DNA from: Sinorhizobium fredii
GTDB lineage: Bacteria > Pseudomonadota > Alphaproteobacteria > Rhizobiales > Rhizobiaceae
DNA: 64,000 bases
NCBI RefSeq assembly: GCF_002944405.1
Contig: NZ_CP024307.1
Location: forward strand, 2,252,501 to 2,316,500
Direction of reading: 5' to 3'
Below, in pieces: positions 8,883 through 17,047 of the stretch. How positions within the stretch are numbered: the first letter of the stretch is position 1; each line of letters opens with the position of its first letter. Position numbers and translations under genes: made by a program. Below the pieces are notes generated by a model. It was not told where the DNA came from, searched no databases, and saw only the letters and a list, made by a program, of their open reading frames with translations.

Positions 8883-9400
8883 TCGCTCATTCCTCTCCCG
8901 CCACGTCTTCGCACGAAGGACGCGCAACATTTCGGTAGGTGGGCGCATAGTCCTTTCCGCCGGTCGAATCCAGTAGCGGCACCATGCGCCCGGCATGGAT
9001 TTGGCCTAATGCTACCAAGCCGCCGGATCGGTACGGGTCTCAATGCGCCAACAGGTGGCGCAACTTAGACACTCGACCGGCCCCGTCCACACGGTCCGTT
9101 GGTGCCGCGTGAAACCGTGGCTGTGTGCCGGCCATTACCTAAACGCTTGCTCAGCTGCCTAAACTAACACCTTGAACTGTTGCATAATTTTACCGGGCGG
9201 CGGATTCCGCATCGGTGAATTATGCGATACGACTGGCATGACAAACGATGGGAAGCACCGCGTCGTCGTTTTTCACCATATGCGACGTCGCTTTCGAAAA
9301 GAGATTTTTAGGCGCCGCCCGTTAAGGATGGGACAACGCGTCCGGAGTGTTATCGTGCCACTCCCGCGAAACGACTATGCCAGGAACCGAGGACCCTACT
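8883..9400. promoter_or_regulatory. Divergent intergenic region between mttB-like and corrinoid protein genes
   Basis: 518 bases without a convincing gene (a 79-codon plus-strand frame at 9172 is Arg-rich and lacks a ribosome site). It must hold the outward promoters for both divergent genes and is the natural site for the regulator. The AT-rich stretch near 9160-9200 is the best candidate core. I could not define clear -35/-10 pairs. GAGGA just before 9401 serves the corrinoid gene. Confidence 0.5.
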
Positions 9401-10099
9401 ATGGCAGATGATGAAATCATTCTCGAGGACCTTTCCGACGAGGAACTCGTGCAGCAGATGCATGACGACCTTTATGACGGTCTCAAGGAGGAAATCGAGG
9501 ATGGCACCCGCATCCTCCTCAAGCGCGGCTGGACGCCCTACGACATCCTGACCCAGGCGCTCGTCGAAGGCATGCGCATCGTCGGCATCGACTTCCGCGA
9601 CGGCATTCTCTTCGTGCCGGAAGTTCTGCTTTCCGCAAACGCGATGAAGGCCGGCATGACCATCCTGCGGCCGCTGCTCGCCGAAACCGGCGCACCGAAG
9701 CTCGGCAAGATGGTAATCGGCACCGTCAAAGGCGACATTCACGACATCGGCAAGAACCTCGTCGGCATGATGATGGAAGGCGCCGGCTTCGACGTCGTCG
9801 ACCTCGGCATCAACAATCCGGTCGAGAACTATCTGGAAGCGCTCGAGCGCGAGCAGCCCGACATCCTCGGCATGTCGGCGCTGTTGACGACGACGATGCC
9901 CTACATGAAGGTTGTCATCGACACCATGAAGGAGAAGGGCCTGCGCGACGATTACGTCGTTCTCGTCGGCGGCGCGCCGCTCAACGAGGAATTCGGCAAG
10001 GCCGTCGGCGCCGACGCCTATTGCCGCGACGCGGCGGTCGCCGTCGAAACCGCAAAGGATTATATGCGGCGCAAGCACAACCAGCTTGCCGCCGGCTGA
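9401..10099 (+). CDS. Methyltransferase cognate corrinoid (B12-binding) protein
   Basis: 232 aa. Helical B12-binding cap (about 10-100), then the Rossmann B12 domain with DIHDIG at 112-117, whose His114 is the predicted lower axial ligand to cobalt. Later motifs (GMSALLTTTM, LVGGAPLNEEF) complete the domain. Such MtaC/MtbC/MttC-type proteins accept the methyl group from the partner methyltransferase as methyl-Co(III) and hand it to a second methyltransferase. ATG 9401 follows GAGGA. It is followed by a strong terminator, so it may be its own transcript. Confidence 0.93.
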   Translation: MADDEIILEDLSDEELVQQMHDDLYDGLKEEIEDGTRILLKRGWTPYDILTQALVEGMRIVGIDFRDGILFVPEVLLSANAMKAGMTILRPLLAETGAPKLGKMVIGTVKGDIHDIGKNLVGMMMEGAGFDVVDLGINNPVENYLEALEREQPDILGMSALLTTTMPYMKVVIDTMKEKGLRDDYVVLVGGAPLNEEFGKAVGADAYCRDAAVAVETAKDYMRRKHNQLAAG

Positions 10100-10120
10100 G
10101 TCCAACTGATGCAGAAAAAC

Positions 10121-10162
10121 GCCGGCTGTGCGGATGAAACCGACAGCCGGCGTCTTTGTTTA
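10121..10162 (+). terminator. Rho-independent terminator after corrinoid protein gene
   Basis: Perfect 9-bp stem GCCGGCTGT (10121-10129) / ACAGCCGGC (10143-10151), followed by a T-rich tail GTCTTTGTTTATT. It separates the corrinoid gene from DUF1638. Confidence 0.8.
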
Positions 10163-10205
10163 TTATAAAGCGAGGCCGCTACGCCTCCCTACAGCCGCGT
10201 GGCGG

Positions 10206-10364
10206 TCAATTGGCCGCTCGGGCGACCCGGCGCCCGGCTCCCTCTGTGGCGTTCACGGTATTCGCAGTATCCTGCCCCATGCCGCGGATCGTATTGGCGC
10301 AGGAACTCAGGGTTGAGAGCGCTACCAGAAGAGCGCCGATCATCGCAATGGACCTTATTGTCAT
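10206..10364 (-). CDS. Entericidin-like small lipoprotein (paralogue A)
   Basis: 52 aa. Short signal peptide ending in a lipobox (LSTLSSC, Cys about 22), then ANTIRGMGQD..., the entericidin A/B pattern. These are tiny outer-membrane lipoproteins, linked in enterobacteria to bacteriolysis or stress. A second entericidin-like gene lies at 12201-12350 in the same orientation. Convergent with the corrinoid gene and its terminator. Confidence 0.8.
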   Translation of the reverse strand: MTIRSIAMIGALLVALSTLSSCANTIRGMGQDTANTVNATEGAGRRVARAAN

Positions 10365-10403
10365 GACCGTGATTCCTTTGTGTTGATACAAGGCGGAATA
10401 AAG

Positions 10404-11024
10404 ATGGAAAACGCACCGTCGGCAAGAGAACGTGCACAGCCAAAGAAAGTTCACGTCATTGGTTGCGGCGCCATCGCGCGTGAAATTCTTGCGATCTGCG
10501 TGGCCAACAAGCTCGACCATATCGAGCTCAACTGTCTTCCCGCCATCTGGCACAACACGCCGGAAAAGATCGTGCCGGGCCTTCGCGACGCGATCGCCCG
10601 CGCCCGTTCCGACGGCTTCGAGCGCATCTTCATCGCCTATGCCGATTGCGGTACGGGCGGTCTCATCGATCGGCTCTGCGAGGAGGAAGGCGTCGAGCGG
10701 ATTCCCGGCCCGCACTGCTATTCCTTCTTCGCCGGCAATGCGGATTTCGCCGCCCGTTGGGACGACGACCTCACGGCCTTCTTTCTCACCGACTTCCTCG
10801 CCCGCCAGTTCGAAGCATTCGTCGTCGAGCCGCTCGGCCTCGACCGGCATCCGGAACTGCGCGACATGTATTTCGGGCACTACCGCAAGCTCGTCTATCT
10901 ATCGCAGGTGGAAGACGAGGCCCTCAAGGAGAAGGCCCGCCGCGCCGCCGACTATCTCGGCCTCGCCTATGAGTACCGCTTTACCGGCTACGGCGATCTC
11001 AGCCGGTCGTTGATTGAGGCGTAA
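10404..11024 (+). CDS. DUF1638 family protein
   Basis: 206 aa from ATG 10404. Typical DUF1638 features: VHVIGCGAIAREIL at the start, ELNCLPAIWHNTPEKI, then IAYADCGTGG and PGPHCYSFFAG. The conserved Cys (GCGA, ELNC, DCGTG, PHCY) suggest metal or cofactor binding, but no activity is established to my knowledge. The family is recurrently encoded with MttB/corrinoid methyltransferase genes in bacteria and methanogens, and here it follows the corrinoid protein gene. Confidence 0.88.
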   Translation: MENAPSARERAQPKKVHVIGCGAIAREILAICVANKLDHIELNCLPAIWHNTPEKIVPGLRDAIARARSDGFERIFIAYADCGTGGLIDRLCEEEGVERIPGPHCYSFFAGNADFAARWDDDLTAFFLTDFLARQFEAFVVEPLGLDRHPELRDMYFGHYRKLVYLSQVEDEALKEKARRAADYLGLAYEYRFTGYGDLSRSLIEA

Positions 11025-11149
11025 TGCTCCCGTGATATATTATTGGCTACCCGCTTAAGACCACGGTAACGCCTGTGTCGGCATATCTGTTTCTGCGCGC
11101 GACTGTGTCTGGACGCCGCAGATGATACTCAGACAACCCTTGCCGACCT

Positions 11150-11968
11150 ATGTACCGATCGCAAAGCGCCCTCACGGAAAGTGAAACGTCAACGGCCGCC
11201 TCGACCGGCCGGCGCATCGTCGTCGTTACCGCAGGGGGCGACAATCCGAACATCCTGATCAATGCGCTTGCCGCCCGCTTTCCCGACATCGTCGTCCTGC
11301 AGGAGCAGCCGGAATCCAAGGCGCTCTTCGTCAGACGGCGGGCTCGGAAGCTCGGATGGGCGACGGCTTTGGGCCAGCTCGCCATGATGATCGCCTCGCG
11401 TTTCCGCAAACGGCTCACGCGCCGGCGGGCGGCCGAAATCCTGCGCAGCTACGGCGTGTCTGTCGACAAGCCCCCCTCCATCCCGGTGCACCAGATCGCT
11501 TCGATCAACGATGCCGAAGGCCGCGCACGGCTGACGGCGCTTCAGCCCGCCGTCGTCTTTCTCGTCAGTTGCCGGATGCTGAAGCCCGCAACGCTGGCAA
11601 CAATCCCCTGCCCCGTCCTGAACTTCCATGCGGGCATCAATCCGCAGTATCGCGGACTGATGGGCGGCTACTGGGCGCTCGTCGGCAATGATTTGGAGAA
11701 TTTCGGCGCGACCGTTCATCTCGTCGATGAGGGCGTCGATACCGGCCGCATTCTTTACCAGTCGCGGCAGATACCAAGCCGCGCCGATACGATCCATACC
11801 TATCCGCTGCTCCAGACAGCCGCCTCGACCGACATTGCGATCAGGGCGGTCGAGGACGCGCTCGCCGGATACCTCCGACCCTTCGATATCGCCGCTCCGT
11901 CGCGGCAATGGTATCATCCGCCGGTCTGGGCTTGGCTTTGGAATGGCCTGCGACGCGGGATCTGGTAA
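11150..11968 (+). CDS. Formyltransferase family protein
   Basis: 272 aa. The formyl_trans_N hallmarks are present: VLNFHAGINPQYRG contains the His, and HLVDEGVDTGRILYQ the Asp loop. A poorly conserved N-terminal ~100 residues replaces the usual opening. Members use 10-formyl-tetrahydrofolate to formylate amines (methionyl-tRNA, sugar amines). It carries no C-terminal Fmt domain, so it is not Fmt. Its location inside a folate one-carbon cluster is suggestive, but it may simply be inserted there. Confidence 0.82.
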   Translation: MYRSQSALTESETSTAASTGRRIVVVTAGGDNPNILINALAARFPDIVVLQEQPESKALFVRRRARKLGWATALGQLAMMIASRFRKRLTRRRAAEILRSYGVSVDKPPSIPVHQIASINDAEGRARLTALQPAVVFLVSCRMLKPATLATIPCPVLNFHAGINPQYRGLMGGYWALVGNDLENFGATVHLVDEGVDTGRILYQSRQIPSRADTIHTYPLLQTAASTDIAIRAVEDALAGYLRPFDIAAPSRQWYHPPVWAWLWNGLRRGIW

Positions 11969-11982
11969 ACGAGAGGAATCCG

Positions 11983-12207
11983 ATGCAACAGGACCGCTAC
12001 GAACTCATCCTCGACCCAACCGACCATTGGACCGTGTGGGACAACCTGACCGGTGTCCCGGCGGTATTTGCGGACCAGCTACTAGCCGGGTTCACCGAGG
12101 CTGAAGCGGAAGCAGCTCTCAGGGTGCTCATCGCAGTCGGGCGCAAGCCCCGACCGCAGCCGAGGATGCGGCGTAGTCGCCGGATGGCGAAGGCGCTGTC
12201 CTACTGA
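11983..12207 (+). CDS. Hypothetical protein, 74 aa
   Basis: ATG 11983 follows GAGAGGAATCCG closely behind the formyltransferase stop, so likely the same transcript. The N-terminal half is acidic (ELILDPTDHWTVWDNLTG); the C-terminus is strongly basic. No family recognised. Its stop overlaps the end of the convergent entericidin gene by a few bases. Confidence 0.65.
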   Translation: MQQDRYELILDPTDHWTVWDNLTGVPAVFADQLLAGFTEAEAEAALRVLIAVGRKPRPQPRMRRSRRMAKALSY

Positions 12208-12350
12208 GCAGCCCCCAGGACGCGCTTGGTAGCACTATCCACAGCGTGGCCGGTCTGGGTGCTATCCTGCCTGAATCCGCGCGCCGTGTTCGCGCAGGAA
12301 GAAAGCGCGAGAAGCGCGAGGCACAACATTGCGATCACTGTTCTTGACAT
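12201..12350 (-). CDS. Entericidin-like small lipoprotein (paralogue B)
   Basis: 49 aa: signal peptide, lipobox LLALSSC, then ANTARGFRQDS, the same plan as the gene at 10206. Ends tail-to-tail with the 74-aa gene, overlapping it by about 7 bases. Confidence 0.78.
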   Translation of the reverse strand: MSRTVIAMLCLALLALSSCANTARGFRQDSTQTGHAVDSATKRVLGAAQ

Positions 12351-12488
12351 CAGGACTCTCCGGGGCATCTGCACATTCGATGGAAATGACGCGCTTTTGT
12401 ACGAAATCAAGCGCACGCATGCACTTGCCTCCAACAGTCGACGGGAAGAACATGGCTGCGCAGTTCCAATCCGTGATTGGAGAAGAAA

Positions 12489-12665
12489 ATGCCGCACGGA
12501 CCATCGATACTCATCGCCTTGATCGCACTTTTGGCGATCGCCGGGTGCGTCAGCAACCAGACGAGCCAGCAGAACGCCGCCCCTCCTCCACCAAGTTCAA
12601 CCGGCGCCTCCGGCGGTGGCGGCATGGGCGGCGGCAGCCAGGGGAGCGGAAGCTCCGGCTATTGA
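12489..12665 (+). CDS. Small Gly/Ser-rich lipoprotein
   Basis: 58 aa. Signal peptide with lipobox (LLAIAGC), then a low-complexity tail rich in Pro, Gly and Ser. Start 12489 preferred over the frame start 12477 because it opens directly on the signal peptide and GGAGAAGAAA lies upstream. Function unknown. Confidence 0.65.
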   Translation: MPHGPSILIALIALLAIAGCVSNQTSQQNAAPPPPSSTGASGGGGMGGGSQGSGSSGY

Positions 12666-12885
12666 GGCCGTAGCCGAGGAGCCCGGTTTGGCGCGATCGC
12701 ACGGTTGCGGCCAAGGTGTTTGCCAGGACCCTGCTTCCGCGTTCCGAATGCCAAGGGCCGCGTCAAGATACCCGCGGTGCATTCCGCTCTTCATGCGAAC
12801 CGGGGGAGCGTCGTTTTTTGACATATCCGACGTCGTGCCAAGGTAAGCCACGGCGCATAGACATGCGCATTGTCGGCATAACAGC

Positions 12886-13078
12886 ACCGCTCGTCAGAAC
12901 AGACGCGCAAAGAACGCTGCAACACTTTGACTCGGCGTAGAAGCCTGTCCGAAGACCGATTTCGGCCTTCGGCATCATGCGCTCTGCATGTTCCTTGGAT
13001 CGCGATCGACGTAAGGATAAAAACATGCAGTAATTCAAAGGGCTACAGCGACCTCTGCGCGTCTGACAAGAGGCGCGG
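12886..13078. repeat. Rhizobial intergenic palindromic repeat, copy 2 (compound)
   Basis: The central hairpin (about 12979-13033) has arms CTGCATGTT and AACATGCAG, as in copies 1 and 3. It is flanked on both sides by the ACGCGC/CTTTGA module in opposite orientations (about 12902-12932 and 13034-13075), giving a compound, near-symmetric element. Noncoding. Confidence 0.7.
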
Positions 13079-13103
13079 GGCTGTGGAGGAGAACAGGAAT
13101 CCC

Positions 13104-13406
13104 ATGGCAGACCGCATCATCGTCTACTGGCGCGATATCCCCGCCCAGGTCATCATCAAACAGGGCCGCAAGAGTGCCAAGCGAGAGCTTTCGCTGCGCT
13201 TCACCGAGGCGATCGACATGTGCGCCATGCGGACCGGCGCTGCCGAGACCGACGACTACCTGGCCGAATGGCGCAGGGCCGATCCGGTCCCGGTTTCAGA
13301 CGATCTCGAGGCGGAGGCCGACAAGGCAGCAGCCGAACTGGAGGCCGCCTACGACAGGGAGCGGCTCGTTGCACTCGTCAAAGCCGGAGGGCGGGACAAT
13401 GCCTGA
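13104..13406 (+). CDS. 'Virulence factor' domain (PF13769-like) protein
   Basis: 100 aa, soluble: MADRIIVYWRDIPAQVI, then QGRKSAKRELSLRF and an acidic C-terminus. It matches the small family named virulence factor, whose activity is unknown. A strong ribosome site GAGGAGAACAGG precedes it. It heads the folate module and overlaps the next gene by 8 bases, so it is co-translated with the MTHFR C-terminal-type protein. The family name says little; linkage to methyl transfer is the better clue. Confidence 0.8.
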   Translation: MADRIIVYWRDIPAQVIIKQGRKSAKRELSLRFTEAIDMCAMRTGAAETDDYLAEWRRADPVPVSDDLEAEADKAAAELEAAYDRERLVALVKAGGRDNA

Positions 13407-13980
13407 CCCCAAGGTCGTCACCGGCAACGCCGAATCCGCCAAGAAGGCGGCCACGGGCGCCTATACGCCGACAAATGTCTCGCCGAGCCGCCGCTCGCGC
13501 CACAAATACACGGTCCGGCTCTGGGCGGTCCGCCATTCGCGCTTTCTCGAATGGTTCTACAACCGCTTTGCCGACATGTTCCTGATGCTCCATCCGCTCT
13601 GGAACGCCATCGGCTACAACCGCGTCGAGCGGCCGGTGACCTTCGTCGAACGCCACGTCAAGGGTTTCCTCTTCGACTGTCGCATGTGCGGCCAGTGCGC
13701 GCTGTCCTCGACCGGCATGTCCTGCCCGATGAACTGTCCGAAGCAGCTCCGCAACGGCCCCTGCGGCGGCGTCCGTGCCAACGGCAACTGCGAGGTCGAA
13801 CCGGATATGCCCTGTGTCTGGGTGCAAGCGTGGAAGGGTTCGCAGAACATGGTGAAGGGCAACGCGATCATGAATGTCCAGAAACCGGTCAACCAATCGC
13901 TGCGAGAAACCTCGTCGTGGTTGCGGGTGACGGCCGAGGCCGCGGCTCTCGAAGAGGCGAAGAAGGAAGGCCAGAGATGA
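13399..13980 (+). CDS. Methylenetetrahydrofolate reductase C-terminal (PF12225-type) Cys-rich protein
   Basis: 193 aa. After a basic N-terminus comes a Cys cluster (CRMCGQC, then MSCPMNCPK, GPCGG and GNCE) typical of MTHFR_C/MetV-like proteins. In acetogens such a partner binds an Fe-S or zinc site and works with MetF as a heteromer. Overlap at both ends (8 bases upstream, ATGA downstream) supports a stoichiometric complex with the next gene product. Confidence 0.87.
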   Translation: MPDPKVVTGNAESAKKAATGAYTPTNVSPSRRSRHKYTVRLWAVRHSRFLEWFYNRFADMFLMLHPLWNAIGYNRVERPVTFVERHVKGFLFDCRMCGQCALSSTGMSCPMNCPKQLRNGPCGGVRANGNCEVEPDMPCVWVQAWKGSQNMVKGNAIMNVQKPVNQSLRETSSWLRVTAEAAALEEAKKEGQR

Positions 13981-15068
13981 GCCCGGATATCAACCCCTTC
14001 GACCCCGGTGCGCCGCTCGACCCCCTGCCCGGCCATTCTTCGCGCGGCCGGCTGGAGCGGGTGCTGCGCCGCGGCGAATTTGCCGTCACGGCCGAGCTTA
14101 ATCCGCCAGACAGCGCCAATCCCCAGGACGTCTACGAACGGGCAGCGATCTTCGACGGCTGGGTGGACGGCATCAACGCCGTCGACGCCTCGGGCGCCAA
14201 CTGCCACATGTCGTCGGTCGGTATTTGTGCGCTGCTGACGCGCATGGGCTATGCGCCGATCATGCAGATCGCCTGCCGCGACAAGAACCGCATCGCCATC
14301 CAGGGCGACGTGCTCGGCGCCTCGGCCATGGGCGTGCAGAACATCATGTGCCTGACAGGCGACGGTGTGCAGGCCGGCGACCAGCCGGGTGCCAAGCCCG
14401 TCTTCGACCTCGACTGCATGTCGCTGCTCGAGACCGTCAGGATCATGCGCGACAATTCGAAATTCCTCTCCGGCCGCAAGCTGACGACGCCGCCGCAGGT
14501 TTTCCTCGGCGCCGCGATCAACCCCTTTGCGCCGCCTTACGATTTCCGGCCCTACCGGCTGGCAAAGAAGATCGAAGCGGGCGCCCAATTCGTCCAGAGC
14601 CAGTACTGCTTCGACGTGCCGATGTTCCGCGAGTACATGAAGAAGGTGCGCGACCTCGGCCTGCACGAGAAATGCTTCATCCTCGTCGGCGTCGGCCCGA
14701 TGGCCTCGGCCAAGACCGCACGCTGGATCCGCTCCAACGTGCCGGGCATCCATATTCCCGATTCGATCATCACGCGCCTTGAAGGCGCCCAGGACCAGAA
14801 GAAGGAAGGCAAGCAGCTCTGCATCGACATCATCAACGAGGTGAAGGAGATCGAGGGCGTTTCGGGCGTGCACGTGATGGCCTATCGCCAGGAGGAATAT
14901 GTGGCGGAGATCGTCCACGAGTCCGGCGTCCTGAAGGGTCGCAAGCCATGGAAACACGAAGCGACGCCGACGGAAACGCTTGTGGCCGAGCGGCTCGAGC
15001 ATCTTCGCGGGGGCATCGAGGAAAACCAGCAGCAGATGGCGGAGGCCGCCGCACACCATCCGCATTGA
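13977..15068 (+). CDS. Methylenetetrahydrofolate reductase (MetF family)
   Basis: 363 aa TIM-barrel flavoprotein. Recognisable: FAVTAELNPPDS at the start, GVQNIMCLTGDGV, FLGAAINPF, and AGAQFVQSQYCFD. Interconverts 5-methyl- and 5,10-methylene-tetrahydrofolate. Coupled by ATGA to the Cys-rich partner. In this setting it would run in the oxidative direction, on methyl groups delivered by the methyltransferase downstream. Likely distinct from the biosynthetic MetF used for methionine; that is inference. Confidence 0.9.
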   Translation: MSPDINPFDPGAPLDPLPGHSSRGRLERVLRRGEFAVTAELNPPDSANPQDVYERAAIFDGWVDGINAVDASGANCHMSSVGICALLTRMGYAPIMQIACRDKNRIAIQGDVLGASAMGVQNIMCLTGDGVQAGDQPGAKPVFDLDCMSLLETVRIMRDNSKFLSGRKLTTPPQVFLGAAINPFAPPYDFRPYRLAKKIEAGAQFVQSQYCFDVPMFREYMKKVRDLGLHEKCFILVGVGPMASAKTARWIRSNVPGIHIPDSIITRLEGAQDQKKEGKQLCIDIINEVKEIEGVSGVHVMAYRQEEYVAEIVHESGVLKGRKPWKHEATPTETLVAERLEHLRGGIEENQQQMAEAAAHHPH

Positions 15069-15189
15069 GAACAGGGCCGCGGCCAGCGGCTTTAACAGAG
15101 GAAAACCGGCGCTTCGGCTCGTCCCGCGCCTGACAAACACGAATGGGGTCTATTACATAGCCCCAGGCTCCAGGATCAGAGGATCTTAT

Positions 15190-16152
15190 ATGACCCGCAC
15201 CATCGTCGCTTCCGCCACCCGCGAGATCGTCATCGGCTTCGACCAGCCCTTCTGCGTCATCGGCGAGCGCATCAATCCGACCGGCCGCAAGAAGCTCGCC
15301 GCCGAAATGATCGAGGGCAACTTCGAGACGGTCATCAAGGACGCGCTGGAGCAGGTTGCCGCGGGTGCGACCATGCTCGACGTCAATGCGGGCGTGACAG
15401 CTGTCAACCCGAACGAGACCGAACCGCCGCTGCTCGTCAAGACGCTGGAAATCGTCCAGGGCCTCGTCGATGTACCGCTGTCGATCGACAGCTCGGTAAC
15501 GGCGGCGATCGAAGCCGGCCTGCGCGTTGCCAAGGGCCGCCCGCTCGTCAACTCGGTCACCGGCGAAGAGGAAAAGCTGGAAGCGATCCTTCCGCTCGTT
15601 AAGAAGTACGACGTTCCGGTTGTCGCGATCTCAAATGACGAGACCGGCATTTCCATGGATCCCGACGTCCGCTTTGCTGTCGCCAAGAAGATCGTCGAGC
15701 GCGCCATGGATCACGGCATCAAGCCGCACGACATCGTCGTCGATCCGCTCGTCATGCCGATCGGCGCCCTGGGCGATGCTGGCCGGCAGGTCTTCGCGCT
15801 GCTCCGCCGCCTGCGTGAAGAGCTCAAGGTCAACACCACCTGCGGCCTTTCCAACATCTCCTTCGGCCTGCCGCATCGCCACGGCATCAATGCCGGCTTC
15901 ATTCCGATGGTAATCGGTGCCGGCATGACGTCGGCAATCATGAACCCCTGCCGCCCGCAGGAAATGGAAGCGGTGCGCGCCGCGAACGTCTTGAACGGTA
16001 CCGACGCTAACTGCACCAACTGGATCATGACCTATCGCGACCACAAGCCGGCCGAAGGCGGACATGTGGCGGCCGCCGCGGCACCGGCTGCCGGCGGTGG
16101 ACGTCGTGGCGGACGTGCGGCGCGGGCTGGCGCCGCAGCGGTGCGAGAGTAA
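15190..16152 (+). CDS. Methyltetrahydrofolate:corrinoid methyltransferase (pterin-binding, DHPS-like)
   Basis: 320 aa from ATG 15190. The pterin-binding barrel shows VIGERINPTGRKKL, MLDVNAGVT, SIDSS, NSVTGEEEKLE, and TTCGLSNISFGLP. Relatives (AcsE, MtgA, MtvA) move methyl between tetrahydrofolate and corrinoid protein, here expected to act from methyl-corrinoid to tetrahydrofolate. The last ~30 residues are a low-complexity Ala/Gly/Arg tail not typical of the catalytic core. Separated from MetF by about 120 bases. Confidence 0.9.
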   Translation: MTRTIVASATREIVIGFDQPFCVIGERINPTGRKKLAAEMIEGNFETVIKDALEQVAAGATMLDVNAGVTAVNPNETEPPLLVKTLEIVQGLVDVPLSIDSSVTAAIEAGLRVAKGRPLVNSVTGEEEKLEAILPLVKKYDVPVVAISNDETGISMDPDVRFAVAKKIVERAMDHGIKPHDIVVDPLVMPIGALGDAGRQVFALLRRLREELKVNTTCGLSNISFGLPHRHGINAGFIPMVIGAGMTSAIMNPCRPQEMEAVRAANVLNGTDANCTNWIMTYRDHKPAEGGHVAAAAAPAAGGGRRGGRAARAGAAAVRE

Positions 16153-16203
16153 TATCCTGCTTCGACGCTGCACTGCCTATCAAGGGGAATTGCCTTGAGG
16201 AAC

Positions 16204-16235
16204 CAGGAACCATCTTCGGTTCCTTGCGGTTTTCA
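16204..16235 (+). terminator. Hairpin after the methyltetrahydrofolate methyltransferase gene
   Basis: Stem GGAACC / GGTTCC (about 16206-16223) followed by a T-rich TTGCGGTTTTC. A longer-range pair AAGGGGA (about 16180) / TCCCCTT (about 16236) encloses it. Plausible intrinsic terminator. Confidence 0.5.
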
Positions 16236-16261
16236 TCCCCTTGATCCTCTTCGCCAGATAC

Positions 16262-16405
16262 ATGCTGTTTGAGGATGCGGACGAGTTTCGAAGGTTCTAC
16301 GGTGCACTCTGGAACTATGTTCTGCCGCTTGTGTTTCTAAACTTCGCGGTGCTTGCCGTTGTATTTGGCTTGGCTTTTACGAATAGAATCAATCTGCGAT
16401 CTTAA
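16262..16405 (+). CDS. Possible small membrane protein (47-54 aa)
   Basis: A frame ending at 16405 encodes FEDADEFRRFYG followed by a hydrophobic helix and a short basic end. A second hydrophobic stretch lies upstream in frame (from TTG 16241 and beyond) without a good start. I give the first ATG. It may be a real one- or two-helix protein or a decayed one. Confidence 0.35.
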   Translation: MLFEDADEFRRFYGALWNYVLPLVFLNFAVLAVVFGLAFTNRINLRS

Positions 16406-16547
16406 GAACGGGTCATAAACCTGTGCTTTTGAGGTGGTTCGATGTTGTTGGCCACGGCAGTCGCCTATGCATTCGCAGTCGTGAAGCTAACTGTGGCACC
16501 ATAGCGAAATCCGGAACTCGCATCCGGCCGAAGAGTGGAGATAACCA

Positions 16548-16886
16548 ATGACACCGCGCCGCCTCCGCTTGGACACTGCCACGCTTTGGTTCGATGCTCC
16601 ATTCGTCATCGCGCTTCGGCTGCAGCAGATGCAGCTTGCGGCAATGACCGGAAAGACGCACGACGTAGCCGAGCTCCAACGCATGGTTTCCGAAAAGGTC
16701 GCAGCGGCGGCCGAGAGCGGGATGGCCGTGAACCTGGCCCTCTGGAAGGCCGCTCTCGACAGCACGATGCGGCTGATGACCGGCAGCGGTTCCCACCATG
16801 GGACGGCTATTGCCGCGGCCGCCCTCAAGCCCTATGGCAAGCGGGTGCGCAGCAATGCCCGGCGGCTATCGCGCAGGAAACCGTAA
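16548..16886 (+). CDS. Hypothetical protein, 112 aa (phasin-like helical pattern)
   Basis: All-helical, with a central amphipathic run (MVSEKVAAAAESGMAVNLALW) reminiscent of phasin-like rhizobial proteins, and a very basic C-terminus. Preceded by GGAGATAACC. Family not firmly recognised. Lies between the methyltransferase and RACo genes, so it may be transcribed with them. Confidence 0.6.
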   Translation: MTPRRLRLDTATLWFDAPFVIALRLQQMQLAAMTGKTHDVAELQRMVSEKVAAAAESGMAVNLALWKAALDSTMRLMTGSGSHHGTAIAAAALKPYGKRVRSNARRLSRRKP

Positions 16887-17047
16887 CCGTCCCGTTCGCC
16901 AGCGCACGGCAACCCTCCTGAAATGTGCTGACAGATCTTTTCATGTCGGGATCTGACAACTATCAGGCGTCATTCCGGTGCAGTCTGAAGCGGTCTACCC
17001 GCGCTTCGCTCCCCGGTTGAAGCGGACCTGACGAGAGACCGACCAGC

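Noticed and set aside
7023..9068. 681-codon plus-strand open frame opposite the mttB-like gene
   Set aside because: Antisense to a well-recognised methyltransferase. Its product is Arg/His/Asp-rich with no domain, typical of GC-rich shadow frames.
9172..9411. 79-codon plus-strand frame in the mttB/corrinoid spacer
   Set aside because: Arg-rich, no ribosome site, and overlaps the well-supported corrinoid start.
13614..15140. 508-codon minus-strand frame opposite MetF
   Set aside because: Low-complexity charged composition and no ribosome site; MetF is clear on the other strand.
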